Positions 1 through 5,917 of a stretch of DNA of 11,223 nt are shown here, in pieces. The notes below the pieces were generated by a model that had not been told where the DNA came from, made no database searches, and saw only the letters and a list, made by a program, of their open reading frames with translations. The number at the start of each line of letters is the position of its first letter. Position 1 is the first letter of the stretch. This stretch comes from Christensenella sp. UBA3792 (GTDB lineage Bacteria; Bacillota; Clostridia; Christensenellales; CAG-138): the NCBI GenBank assembly GCA_002369195.1, contig DFEW01000079.1, positions 1 through 11,223 on the forward strand. Reading direction: 5' to 3'. A program made the translations under genes and the position numbers.

Positions 1-160
1 CGCGCGTACCATCGCTTCTCAGGATCACAAGAGGGCGGATGCCGTGCGGAGGACAGGACGGGAAGCGCAGAAAAGACGGCGCGTGCGGAAGTGCCTGTTT
101 GCGGCGCGGCGATTTACGATATTTTTACGCGTATTTCAAGGATAAATCAAACGCTATCCC
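1..160. other. Upstream region without a supportable gene
   Basis: Bases 1 to about 115 are GC-rich and the rest is AT-rich. Plus-strand frame 1 is open from the window edge to about base 230, frame 2 to a TAA at 143-145, and frame 3 to a TGA near 162. None gives a peptide that I recognise, and frame 1 runs straight through the promoter. The frame 2 peptide is very rich in Arg and Lys. This could be the tail of a gene that begins before the window, or intergenic DNA. A minus-strand ATG at 12 lies too close to the edge to judge. Confidence 0.4.
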
Positions 161-189
161 TTGACGAATCGACGGAAACAAGGTACAAT
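161..189 (+). promoter_or_regulatory. Sigma-A type promoter of the BMP lipoprotein gene
   Basis: A -35 box TTGACG (161-166) and a -10 box TACAAT (184-189) are separated by exactly 17 bases. Both match the consensus at 5 of 6 positions. Transcription should start near 195-197, giving a leader of about 74 bases before the ATG at 270. It lies in the AT-rich stretch directly upstream of the gene. Confidence 0.8.
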
Positions 190-193
190 AAAA

Positions 194-238
194 CTGTATT
201 TTTCATGGGCTGCAGCACAGAAATGTGATGGTATACAG
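194..238 (+). promoter_or_regulatory. Possible structured leader hairpin of the BMP gene
   Basis: CTGTAT (194-199) can pair with ATACAG (233-238). Inside, CAT (204-206) can pair with ATG (228-230), and CACA (216-219) with TGTG (224-227) closing a GAAA loop. The bases 207-215 (GGGCTGCAG) are left as a bulge. The structure starts almost exactly at the predicted transcription start. It does not match the purine riboswitch core that I know, so it may be a 5' stabilising hairpin, an unrecognised regulatory element, or chance. Confidence 0.35.
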
Positions 239-269
239 CAAAATCCAAAAATGATTATGGAGGGAAAAC

Positions 270-1472
270 ATGAAGAAATTTTTGGCGATCGTACTGAGCC
301 TGCTGATGATCGCGGCGCTTGCGGCGTGCACCGGCAACGGCAAAACCCCCGAACCCGAAACGAAGGGAATCAAGGTCGGCTTCATCTGCCTGCATGATGA
401 AAACTCCACCTATGACCTGAACTTCATCAACGCGGCGAAGGGCGCATGCGAGAAGCTCGGTATCACGGACTACGTCATCAAGACGAACATCCCCGAGGGT
501 CAGGAATGCTATGATACCGCGGCGGATATGGCGGCGAACGGCTGCAGCATCGTGTTTGCAGACAGCTTCGGACATGAGGACTACATGATTCAGGCGGCGA
601 AGGAATTCCCGAACGTGCACTTCTGCCATTCGACCGGCACCAAGGCGCACACCGAGAACCTCCCGAACTACCACAATGCATTCGCGGCAATCTACGAGGG
701 CCGTTACCTCGCGGGTGTTGCGGCGGGCATGAAGCTCAATGAGATGATCGCAGCGGGTAAGTTCACCGCAGAAGAAGCCAAGATCGGCTACATCGGCGCA
801 TTCACCTATGCGGAAGTGGTTTCCGGTTACACCTCGTTCTTCCTCGGCGCGCGCTCGGTTTGCCCGTCCGCAACGATGGAAGTCACCTTCACCGGTTCCT
901 GGTACGATGAGACGGCTGAAAAGGAAGGCGCAGTCAAGCTGATCAGCGACGGCTGCAAGCTCATCAGCCAGCATGCTGACTCCATGGGCGCACCGTCCGC
1001 TTGCGAGAGCGCGGGCGTTCCGAACGTCTCCTACAACGGCAGCACGATCAAGGTCGGCGCAAACACCTACATCATTTCGTCCCGCATCGATTGGGAACCC
1101 TACTATGAGTTCTGCATCAAGGCGGTCATGAACGGCGAGACGATCCCGGCAGACTGGACCGGCACGATCTCCACCAACTCCGTACAGCTCACCGAGCTCA
1201 ACACGGCAGTTGCGGCGGAAGGCACCCAGGCGGCGATCGATGAAGCAAAGGCAGCGCTCGTTGCGGGCACCCTGCACGTATTCGACACCGCGAACTTCAC
1301 GGTCAACGGCGAGCACCTCACCAGCTACCTTGCGGACGTCGACACCGACGATGCATTCACCCCGGACACCGAAGTCATCAAGGACGGTTACTTCCATGAG
1401 TCCGAGTTCCGCAGCGCGCCGTACTTCGATATCGCAATCGACGGCATCACCCTGCTGAACACCGCATTCTAA
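270..1472 (+). CDS. BMP/PnrA-family ABC transporter substrate-binding lipoprotein
   Basis: This 400-residue protein should be the extracytoplasmic receptor of the nucleoside importer encoded downstream. It starts with a lipoprotein signal peptide: KK at 2-3, a hydrophobic stretch at 4-19, and a lipobox LAAC with the lipidated Cys at residue 20. A short charged linker (TGNGKTPEPE) precedes the BMP-type fold beginning at about residue 33 (GIKVGFICL). Family-like segments include DENSTYDLNFINAAK (43-57), NGCSIVFADSFG (90-101) and YEGRYLAGVAAGM (142-154), and the C-terminus carries HESEFRSAPYFD (376-387). The ATG at 270 is preceded by GGAGGG at 259-264. BMP proteins such as PnrA of Treponema bind purine nucleosides; the exact ligand here is inferred from that family and from the neighbouring adenine deaminase. 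The protein is somewhat longer than many family members and has nine cysteines beyond the lipid-bearing one. B. subtilis NupN is a functional analogue. The gene has its own promoter and terminator. Confidence 0.9.
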   Translation: MKKFLAIVLSLLMIAALAACTGNGKTPEPETKGIKVGFICLHDENSTYDLNFINAAKGACEKLGITDYVIKTNIPEGQECYDTAADMAANGCSIVFADSFGHEDYMIQAAKEFPNVHFCHSTGTKAHTENLPNYHNAFAAIYEGRYLAGVAAGMKLNEMIAAGKFTAEEAKIGYIGAFTYAEVVSGYTSFFLGARSVCPSATMEVTFTGSWYDETAEKEGAVKLISDGCKLISQHADSMGAPSACESAGVPNVSYNGSTIKVGANTYIISSRIDWEPYYEFCIKAVMNGETIPADWTGTISTNSVQLTELNTAVAAEGTQAAIDEAKAALVAGTLHVFDTANFTVNGEHLTSYLADVDTDDAFTPDTEVIKDGYFHESEFRSAPYFDIAIDGITLLNTAF

Positions 1473-1486
1473 TCCGAAACCGACAC

Positions 1487-1521
1487 AATCGGGCTGCTTC
1501 GCGCAGCCCGATTATTTTTCC
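1487..1521 (+). terminator. Intrinsic terminator after the BMP gene
   Basis: An 11-bp perfect stem AATCGGGCTGC (1487-1497) / GCAGCCCGATT (1503-1513) with a TTCGC loop is followed by ATTTTTCC. It lies 14 bases after the BMP stop codon and before the next promoter. It should end or strongly reduce transcription before the ATPase and permease genes, so the receptor can be made in excess over the membrane complex. Confidence 0.9.
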
Positions 1522-1549
1522 TGCGTTCGAAAAAATCACGTTTCCGTCA

Positions 1550-1578
1550 TTTACAACAACTCGGATTTATGGTAAAAT
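1550..1578 (+). promoter_or_regulatory. Promoter of the ATPase-permease operon
   Basis: TTTACA (1550-1555) and TAAAAT (1573-1578) are 17 bases apart, each matching the consensus at 5 of 6 positions. The bases TGG just before the -10 box form an extended -10. The start should fall near 1585, giving a leader of about 52 bases before the TTG at 1637. It lies after the preceding terminator, which supports independent transcription of the three downstream genes. Confidence 0.75.
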
Positions 1579-1621
1579 TTTATATCATTGAGCAGCGCAC
1601 AACGTTTCAAAAGCTCGATAG

Positions 1622-1629
1622 AAAGGAAG
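1622..1629 (+). promoter_or_regulatory. Ribosome binding site that selects a TTG start
   Basis: AAAGGAAG lies 7 bases before the TTG at 1637. The in-frame ATG at 1664 has no purine-rich site at a suitable distance, so TTG is the preferred start. Confidence 0.7.
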
Positions 1630-1636
1630 CAAGGCC

Positions 1637-3175
1637 TTGGAAGTACAAAGAAACGCCGTCAGAATGGAGGGCATCACAAAGCGATTCGGCAGCGTGGTAG
1701 CCAACCGGTCGATCCATCTGGAGTTGCATGAAGGCGAGATTCTGTCACTGCTCGGCGAGAACGGCAGCGGCAAAACCACGCTGATGAACATGCTGTCCGG
1801 CATCTATTATCCGGATGAGGGACAGATCTATATTCATGACAAACCCGTCAAGATCGCTTCTCCGAAGGACGCGTTCGACAACGGGATCGGCATGATTCAT
1901 CAGCACTTCAAGCTGGTCGATATCTTTACCGCGACCGAGAACATCGTCCTCGGACTCAAGAACGAGGGACGGCTGAACCTCAAGCAGGCGAGCAAGCGCA
2001 TCAAGGAAATCAGCGACAAGTACGGCTTCGACATCGATCCGAACCAGAAGGTGTACGATATGTCGGTGTCGCAGAAGCAGACCGTGGAAATCATCAAGGT
2101 TCTGTACCGCGGCGCGGATATCCTGATCCTCGATGAGCCGACGGCCGTTCTGACGCCGCAGGAGACGGACAAGCTGTTCACCGTCATGCGCAACATGCAG
2201 AAGGACGGAAAGTCGCTGATCATCATCACGCATAAGCTGCACGAGGTGCTCGAAGTTTCCGACCGCGTCGCGATCCTGAGAAAGGGCGAGTACATCGGCG
2301 ACGTGCTGACCAAGGACGCGAACCAGCAGAGCTTGACCGACATGATGGTCGGACACGCGGTCAGTCTCAACATCGACCGTCCGCAGGCGAAGGAGCTCAA
2401 GGAACGGCTGCGCGTCGAGCATTTGACCGTCAAGGACATCGAGGGCGTCAAGCGCCTGAACGACGTGTCCTTCACCGCGAATGCTGGCGAAGTGCTCGGC
2501 ATCGCGGGCATTGCAGGCAGCGGACAGAGAGAGCTTTTGGAAGCGATCGCCGGTCTGCAGCCGATCGAGCCGGAAAGCCGCATCGTTTATACCGATCCGA
2601 GCACCGGCAAGGAACAGGTTCTGAACGGGATGGACCCGCTGAAGATCATCCGTTCCGGCGTTCTGCTCTCGTTCGTGCCGGAGGACCGCTTCGGCATGGG
2701 TCTTGTCGGCAGCATGACGATCACGCAGAACGTGATGCTCCGCAGCTACCGCAGGGGCAAGGGCCCGATGCTCGACCGGAAGTTCCCGAAAAAGCTCGCG
2801 GAAAAGATCGTCAACGACCTCGAAGTCGTGACGCCGAACGTCGATCAGATCCCGCTGCGCCGTCTTTCGGGCGGCAACGTGCAGAAGGTGCTCGTCGGCC
2901 GCGAGATCGAACAGAGCCCGACGGTGCTGATGACGGCGTACGCCGTGCGCGGTCTGGACATCAACACGTCCTATACGATCTATAACCTGTTGACCGATCA
3001 GAAGATGAAAGGCGTCGCCGTCATTTACGTCGGCGAGGACCTCGACGTGCTGCTCGAGCTGTGCGACCGCATCCTCGTGCTGTGCGGCGGCAGGGTCTCC
3101 GGCATCGTGGATGGACGCAGCATCACGAAGGAAGAGATCGGTCTGATGATGACCAAGGTTGGGGGAGGTGCATAA
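1637..3175 (+). CDS. Nucleoside-type ABC transporter, double ATPase subunit
   Basis: This 512-residue cytoplasmic protein carries two fused nucleotide-binding domains and should power nucleoside import with the two permeases that follow. Domain 1 (about 7-245) has Walker A GENGSGKTT (40-48), Q-loop Gln89, a signature-like MSVSQKQ (142-148), Walker B ILILDEPTA (162-170) and an H-loop His199. Domain 2 (about 256-505) has a Walker A region GIAGSGQRE (291-299) without the GKT/S lysine, a good signature LSGGNVQK (410-417), RGLD (438-441) after a degenerate Walker B, and GEDLD at the H-loop position without His. This asymmetry is normal for the ribose/nucleoside family (RbsA, NupO), where only one composite site is fully catalytic. 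The length of about 510 residues is typical. The start is TTG, chosen by its ribosome binding site. The stop lies one base before the next ATG, so translation is probably coupled. Confidence 0.93.
   Translation: MEVQRNAVRMEGITKRFGSVVANRSIHLELHEGEILSLLGENGSGKTTLMNMLSGIYYPDEGQIYIHDKPVKIASPKDAFDNGIGMIHQHFKLVDIFTATENIVLGLKNEGRLNLKQASKRIKEISDKYGFDIDPNQKVYDMSVSQKQTVEIIKVLYRGADILILDEPTAVLTPQETDKLFTVMRNMQKDGKSLIIITHKLHEVLEVSDRVAILRKGEYIGDVLTKDANQQSLTDMMVGHAVSLNIDRPQAKELKERLRVEHLTVKDIEGVKRLNDVSFTANAGEVLGIAGIAGSGQRELLEAIAGLQPIEPESRIVYTDPSTGKEQVLNGMDPLKIIRSGVLLSFVPEDRFGMGLVGSMTITQNVMLRSYRRGKGPMLDRKFPKKLAEKIVNDLEVVTPNVDQIPLRRLSGGNVQKVLVGREIEQSPTVLMTAYAVRGLDINTSYTIYNLLTDQKMKGVAVIYVGEDLDVLLELCDRILVLCGGRVSGIVDGRSITKEEIGLMMTKVGGGA
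3161..3168 (+). promoter_or_regulatory. Ribosome binding site for the first permease
   Basis: GGGGGAGG lies inside the last codons of the ATPase gene and 8 bases before ATG 3177. It argues for 3177 as the start rather than the in-frame TTG at 3159, which would place the site within the coding region. Confidence 0.85.
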
Positions 3176-3176
3176 G

Positions 3177-4313
3177 ATGCATATTATCAAGCGCGTAGGC
3201 ATTGCTCCTTGGAAAGCGTGGATGATTCGCGGGATCGCGATCCTGATGGCGCTCGCCGTCTGCGCGATCATCACGATGATCGTCACCAAGCTGAATCCGT
3301 TCAGCGTGTTCAAAACCATGGTAGACGGAACGCTCGGCAACTCGCTGCGCACCTGGAGAACCGGCTATCGCGTCGCGATTCTGCTCGGCATCTCGCTGGC
3401 GGTCACGCCCGCGTTCAAGATGCGGTTCTGGAACATCGGTGCGGAAGGTCAGGTTCTGGCGGGCGCGCTCGCCGCGGCGATCTGCATGTTCTATGCGGGC
3501 AAGATGCCGTTCTTCCTCAATCCGAATATCTCCCTTGCCGTCAAGGATCTGATCGTCATCACCTGCATGCTCATCGCGAGCATCTGCGCGGGCGCGCTGT
3601 GGGGCTTCCTCCCGGCGTTCTTCAAGTCCCGCTGGAACACGAACGAAACGCTGTTCACGCTCATGATGAACTACGTTGCGCTGCAGCTCGTCAAATTCAT
3701 CATCGCGTACCGCGATGTCAAGTATCCGTGGTCGGCAAACGGCACGGTCGTCGGCATCTTCAACTCGGATCAAAAGCTCGGCTCCTATCAGGTCGGCTGG
3801 TTCCCGGAAGTCGGCGGCAGCCGCTACCTGCTTCCGATCATTCTGATCGCCGTTCTGACGATCGTTCTGTACCTGTACCTCAAGTACAGCAAGCACGGCT
3901 ATGAAATCGCCGTCGTCGGCGAGAGCGAACGCACCGCGCGCTATGCGGGCATCAAGGTCGAGCACGTCATCGTGCGCACGATGGTGCTGTCCGGCGCGAT
4001 CTGCGGTCTCATCGGTTTCATGCTCGTCGGCACCGACCGTACCCTGACCGATACGCTGGTCGACGGACGCGGCTACACGGCGGTCATGGTTTCGTGGATG
4101 GCGAAGTTCAATCCGATCGGCATGGTCTTTGCGGCGTTCCTGCTCGTGTTCATGCAACTCGGCGCCAAGGAAGTGGCAAGCTTGCCGAGCTTGAACCTGA
4201 ACCACTCGTTCGCGGACATTCTGACCGGTATCATTTTGTTCTTCATCATCGGCTGCGAGTTCTTTATCTCGTATAAGCTGCAGCTCAGCCGTCACAAGAA
4301 ACAGGGGGTGTAA
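3177..4313 (+). CDS. ABC transporter permease (BPD_transp_2), first subunit
   Basis: This 378-residue integral membrane protein should be one half of the translocation channel for nucleosides. Hydrophobic segments lie at about 17-37, 66-80, 92-107, 124-146, 158-177, 218-236, 265-285, 313-330 and 347-366. Family landmarks are FWNIGAEGQ (84-92), TNETLFTLMMNYVA (155-168), GYEIAVVGES (241-250) with AGIK (257-260) in the cytoplasmic loop that contacts the ATPase, and a late MVSWMAKFNPIGM (304-316). The two permeases of such importers differ in length, and this longer one corresponds to the NupP type of B. subtilis. The ATG follows the ATPase stop by one base, and the gene ends 4 bases before the second permease, so it belongs to the same operon. 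The ligand is inferred from the BMP receptor and from the family. Confidence 0.93.
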   Translation: MHIIKRVGIAPWKAWMIRGIAILMALAVCAIITMIVTKLNPFSVFKTMVDGTLGNSLRTWRTGYRVAILLGISLAVTPAFKMRFWNIGAEGQVLAGALAAAICMFYAGKMPFFLNPNISLAVKDLIVITCMLIASICAGALWGFLPAFFKSRWNTNETLFTLMMNYVALQLVKFIIAYRDVKYPWSANGTVVGIFNSDQKLGSYQVGWFPEVGGSRYLLPIILIAVLTIVLYLYLKYSKHGYEIAVVGESERTARYAGIKVEHVIVRTMVLSGAICGLIGFMLVGTDRTLTDTLVDGRGYTAVMVSWMAKFNPIGMVFAAFLLVFMQLGAKEVASLPSLNLNHSFADILTGIILFFIIGCEFFISYKLQLSRHKKQGV

Positions 4314-4317
4314 ACGT

Positions 4318-5265
4318 ATGTGGAGTTTTCTGGTTTCCTTCCTGCCCCGCGCGGTCATGCAGGGCATGCCGCTGCTGTACGGCAGCACGGGTGAAATCCT
4401 GACGGAAAAAGCCGGTAACCTGAACCTCGGTATTCCGGGCATCATGTACGTCGGCGCGATCAGCGGCGTCATCGGCGCGTTCTTCTATGAACAGGCGACG
4501 CAGGGCGGACAGATGATCGGCATCCTCGCGGTTCTGATCCCGCTTTTAAGCTGCCTTCTCGGCTCGTTCCTGATGGGTCTTCTGTACTGCTTCCTGACGG
4601 TTACGCTGCGCGCCAACCAGAACGTCACCGGTCTTGCCATGACGACGTTCGGCATCGGCTTCGGCAACTTCTTCGGCGGCTCGCTGATCAAGCTCGCGCA
4701 CAGCGAGGTTCCGAGTCTGACGTTCTCCAACACCTGCGAATACTTCGGCACCGGCAACTATCCGGGCTGGCTCGCATACGTCGGCATCGTCATCGCACTT
4801 CTGACGTCGCTGTTCCTGCGCTATACGCGCACCGGTCTGCATCTGCGCGCGGTCGGCGAGAATCCGGCAACGGCGGACGCGGCGGGCATCAACGTCACGC
4901 GGTATAAGTACGCCGCCACGACGATCGGCAGCATGATCGCGGGTCTCGGCGGTCTCTACTACGTTATGGAGTGCGCGCACGGCACCTGGGCGAACGAGGG
5001 CTTCGGCGACCGCGGCTGGCTCGCCATCGCGCTGGTTATCTTCACGATCTGGCGTCCGAGCGTCAGCATCCTCGCCTCGATCCTGTTCGGCGGTCTGCTG
5101 ATTCTCAGCGAGCATCTTTCCCTGCAGCTCGGCATCAAGGACCTCTACAAGCTCGCGCCGTACGTGGTCACCCTGCTCGTGCTGATCATCGTCTCGCTGC
5201 GCAAAAAGCGCGAGGATCAGCCGCCGCAGAGTCTCGGTCTCGCGTACTTCCGAGAAGAGCGATAG
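4318..5265 (+). CDS. ABC transporter permease (BPD_transp_2), second subunit
   Basis: This 315-residue membrane protein should form the second half of the nucleoside channel (NupQ type). The N-terminal region reads GSTGEILTEKAGNLNLGIPG (22-40, 19 residues), matching the GEVLSERAG-NIGIEG hallmark of these shorter permeases. ANQNVTGLA (99-107), GLHLRAVGENP (173-183) with DAAGI (187-191), and WANEGFGDRGWLAIAL (224-239) are the other conserved parts. Membrane segments lie at about 42-56, 67-96, 104-120, 151-168, 198-216, 234-246, 249-265 and 281-294, followed by a charged tail (RKKRED). The ATG has AGGGGGTG at 4303-4310 just upstream, overlapping the end of the first permease gene. It is the last gene of the operon: the bidirectional terminator lies 7 bases after the stop. 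Confidence 0.93.
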   Translation: MWSFLVSFLPRAVMQGMPLLYGSTGEILTEKAGNLNLGIPGIMYVGAISGVIGAFFYEQATQGGQMIGILAVLIPLLSCLLGSFLMGLLYCFLTVTLRANQNVTGLAMTTFGIGFGNFFGGSLIKLAHSEVPSLTFSNTCEYFGTGNYPGWLAYVGIVIALLTSLFLRYTRTGLHLRAVGENPATADAAGINVTRYKYAATTIGSMIAGLGGLYYVMECAHGTWANEGFGDRGWLAIALVIFTIWRPSVSILASILFGGLLILSEHLSLQLGIKDLYKLAPYVVTLLVLIIVSLRKKREDQPPQSLGLAYFREER

Positions 5266-5272
5266 CGACAAT

Positions 5273-5303
5273 CAAAAACGACCGGAACTTCCGGTCGTTT
5301 TTT
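5273..5303. terminator. Bidirectional intrinsic terminator between convergent operons
   Basis: The stem ACCGG/CCGGT, extended outwards by ACG/CGT, closes over AACTT at 5286-5290. It is flanked by AAAAA (5274-5278) on the left and TTTTTT (5298-5303) on the right. It therefore has a U tract for transcripts from either side, and lies between the permease stop (5265) and the stop of the minus-strand gene (5322). Confidence 0.9.
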
Positions 5304-5321
5304 GATGCCCGTTCGGGACGC

Positions 5322-5906
5322 TCAGTCTTGAAATCTGCTCAGCGATTCGCCGTTCAGCCAGCGGATCAGCTCGGGCGGGGTGTCCGGCACGTTGACCGTG
5401 ACGAACGTCGTGCGCGAGGGAACCATCTGTTCGGGGTCGTCGCTCTCCGCCCAGACCACGCGCTGCAGGATCTTGTCCGTGCAGTCCTTCGGATTGCCGT
5501 CGGGCAGTTCCTTGATCTGCAGAATGATCGACGCGTGCTTTTGGTCGGAGCTCCAGCGTCCGAAGTTCGTCGTCGGGCTCTTCCACAGCCAGTTCGTGCG
5601 GTCGCCCTGCGTCAATTTCTGCTTGAGGTAGCCATTATGGATGTCCTGCGTGCAGCGCATCAGCCAGACGACGTGATACCCCGCGCGCTGAAAGTGCTCG
5701 CAGACGTCGAAGAACGTCGCCTGCATCAGCAGCCCGTCCTGCAGCATCATCGCGGTGTGCCCGACCAGCACGTAGGCGACGAACGTCTTTCCGTCGTGCG
5801 TGACCGGCACGTCGCGGCACTCGGGCGGAAATGCGCTCTGCCACTGGTTGTGCCAGTCGTCGTGCGAGCTCTGTGTGAATGCTTTCTTTTTCCCGAACAG
5901 TCCCAT
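5322..5906 (-). CDS. Conserved-looking hypothetical protein, co-transcribed with ade
   Basis: This 194-residue protein is not one that I recognise. It has no signal peptide or clear membrane segment and looks cytoplasmic. The N-terminus MGLFGKKKAF is short and basic. A more hydrophobic stretch (about 44-62, FVAYVLVGHTAMMLQDGLL) is followed by an aromatic, Cys-containing region (FFDVCEHF, YHVVWLMRC). The middle is rich in Trp, Lys and Asp (WLWKSPTTNFGRW), with a predicted strand ASIILQIKEL near 125-134 and FVTVNV late. The ATG at 5906 has GGAGG at 5912-5916, and only 11 bases separate it from the ade stop, so it is probably translated from the ade transcript. Codon use resembles that of its neighbours, and a real ribosome binding site supports it as a gene. 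A larger overlapping reading frame runs upstream inside ade but has no support. Function is unknown; a link to purine salvage rests on position only. Confidence 0.8.
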   Translation of the reverse strand: MGLFGKKKAFTQSSHDDWHNQWQSAFPPECRDVPVTHDGKTFVAYVLVGHTAMMLQDGLLMQATFFDVCEHFQRAGYHVVWLMRCTQDIHNGYLKQKLTQGDRTNWLWKSPTTNFGRWSSDQKHASIILQIKELPDGNPKDCTDKILQRVVWAESDDPEQMVPSRTTFVTVNVPDTPPELIRWLNGESLSRFQD

Positions 5907-5917
5907 GAAAACCTCCG

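Noticed and set aside
1..12. Possible divergent gene starting at a minus-strand ATG at position 12
   Set aside because: Only four codons are inside the window and the upstream TGAGAAG is a weak ribosome binding site, so it cannot be judged.
194..260. Purine riboswitch upstream of the BMP gene
   Set aside because: A hairpin exists, but I cannot find the conserved three-way junction bases of the purine aptamer, so I list it only as an unassigned leader structure.
161..397. Short plus-strand frame of 78 codons overlapping the BMP start
   Set aside because: Its start falls in the -35 box and it overlaps the signal-peptide region of the real gene in another frame.
255..1397. Long minus-strand open frame (380 codons) opposite the BMP lipoprotein gene
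   Set aside because: It is antisense to a well-supported gene, has an Arg- and Asp-rich composition typical of GC-rich shadow frames, and shows no family motif.
1745..3352. Minus-strand open frame of 535 codons opposite the ATPase gene
   Set aside because: It mirrors the codon bias of the ATPase gene, and its His/Arg/Asp-rich product has no recognisable domain.
3123..4472. Minus-strand open frame of 449 codons opposite the first permease
   Set aside because: The permease has clear family motifs; the opposite frame is low-complexity Arg/Asp/Glu-rich and has no convincing start site.
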